Assembly: GCA_027044845.1 (NCBI GenBank)
Contig: JALUBM010000196.1
Coordinates: forward strand, 1 to 20,654
Source: Sulfurimonas sp.
GTDB lineage: Bacteria > Campylobacterota > Campylobacteria > Campylobacterales > Sulfurimonadaceae
DNA length: 20,654 nucleotides
Direction of reading: 5' to 3'
Below, in pieces: positions 20,207-20,654 of this stretch. Under the pieces are notes generated by a model. It worked only from the letters and a program-made list of their open reading frames with translations, made no database searches and was not told the origin of the DNA. The position numbers and the translations under genes were made by a program. Position 1 is the stretch's first letter. Each line of letters begins with the position of its first letter.

Positions 20207-20236
20207 ATTATATCATAAAAGAATATAAAAAGTCAA
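20207..20236 (-). promoter_or_regulatory. Promoter for RNA candidate B (cassette copy 7)
   Basis: On the minus strand TTGACT (20231-20236), 18 bases, TGA-TATAAT (20207-20212), then ATAATATC. The core matches the gene-driving cassettes (for example 644-672), but the leader diverges right after TATC, without the AAAAGAAAAAGG ribosome site. Confidence 0.8.
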
Positions 20237-20303
20237 CAATAATTAGTATTTTCTATAACATTTATAAAAAAGTATTGTAATGAAACATATGCACTACAAC
20301 ATG

Positions 20304-20654
20304 CTATTTAATATCTACAATTTTATTTTTTCCAAATTTTCGATACTCCTTAAGTCCACATTTTTGTAGAAATCGTCTTGTTTCATACTCTTTATTCTCG
20401 CTCTCAAGTGCAACAAAAACACCAAAAAGATTTATATCCTTTTTAAGCCTATTAATGAAGTCAACGTAGTTTTTAATCTTCAAGTCAATAAACATTTTTT
20501 TATATTTTGCAAAAAACATATCAAAAAGTTCAGACAAAGTTCCTTCATAATTAATTCTTTCATCGCTACCGTATAAAATCATTGTTTTTAAATCAATTTT
20601 TCTTGTTGATAAAATCCATCCATTTATTAAACAAATTTTTTCAAAAAAAAGAAC
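20304..20654 (-). CDS. Hypothetical protein, partial at window edge, at least 117 aa
   Basis: The frame has an ATG at 20582 (MILYGSDERINYEG), but there is no ribosome site before it. The same frame stays open and protein-like (EKICLINGWILSTRKIDLK) to the end of the window, so the gene probably begins beyond it. The visible part is helical and basic (YKKMFIDLKIKNYVDFINRL) and ends KFGKNKIVDIK. No family is recognised. The 65 bases after its stop, before the promoter at 20236, hold nothing I can identify. Confidence 0.5.
   Translation of the reverse strand, partial: VLFFEKICLINGWILSTRKIDLKTMILYGSDERINYEGTLSELFDMFFAKYKKMFIDLKIKNYVDFINRLKKDINLFGVFVALESENKEYETRRFLQKCGLKEYRKFGKNKIVDIK

Noticed and set aside
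19885..20236. A retron-type element
   Set aside because: End-paired RNAs recall retron msr-msd, but no reverse transcriptase gene occurs anywhere in the window and the branching-guanosine context is not recognisable.
1..20654. CRISPR arrays, tRNAs, rRNAs, insertion-sequence transposases or a replication origin
   Set aside because: I saw no regularly spaced repeats, cloverleaf-like segments, transposase motifs, or iteron arrays with a Rep gene.

Overview
The window is AT-rich bacterial DNA packed with short genes, many of them unrecognised. It carries no rRNA, tRNA, replication protein or housekeeping cluster. The mix points to an accessory region of a plasmid, phage-plasmid or integrated element: a XerC/D/H-like tyrosine recombinase, phage-type small proteins (ASCH-like, MazG-like, HD phosphohydrolase, zinc ribbons), an exonuclease VII pair and a toxin/immunity-like pair. 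Base composition, Shine-Dalgarno sites and the recombinase would suit a Campylobacterota host such as a Sulfurimonas, Sulfurovum or Arcobacter relative. That assignment is inference.

Region 1 (1-6240, minus strand) is a string of short genes in small transcription units. Most units start from a near-identical promoter plus 5' UTR: a TTGACT/TTGCTT-like -35, an extended TGnTATAAT -10, then an A-rich leader ending in an AAAAGG-type ribosome site. The genes include an HD phosphohydrolase, several zinc-ribbon-like peptides and a two-helix membrane protein. At least three loci here are split by single-base changes in homopolymer runs.

Region 2 (6319-7740, plus strand) is a two-gene exonuclease VII unit: an XseB-like subunit of 59 residues whose stop codon directly abuts the GTG start of a divergent XseA. 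This XseA keeps the catalytic core motifs but ends in a predicted transmembrane helix.

Region 3 (7724-13200, minus strand) is one long, tightly coupled phage-like operon. It runs from a divergent promoter near 13200 through an ASCH-like protein, zinc-ribbon proteins and a MazG-like protein to the tyrosine recombinase and two very short genes that meet xseA end to end.

Region 4 (13247-18541, plus strand) is the opposing operon. It holds a protein with six GSGD-type beta repeats, a PD-(D/E)XK nuclease-like protein, and a secreted toxin-like protein (frameshifted) followed by an acidic immunity-like gene, with remnants of duplicated or broken genes between them.

Region 5 (18580-20654, minus strand) has two unrecognised genes, then about 500 bases without a convincing gene. 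This stretch holds two strong promoters in series. Each leads into a predicted RNA of about 130-145 nt whose 5' and 3' ends can pair (20 bp and 14 bp). A gene cut by the window edge follows.

The most interesting items are the membrane-tailed exonuclease VII, the two end-paired RNA candidates, the toxin/immunity locus and the repeated promoter-leader cassette.
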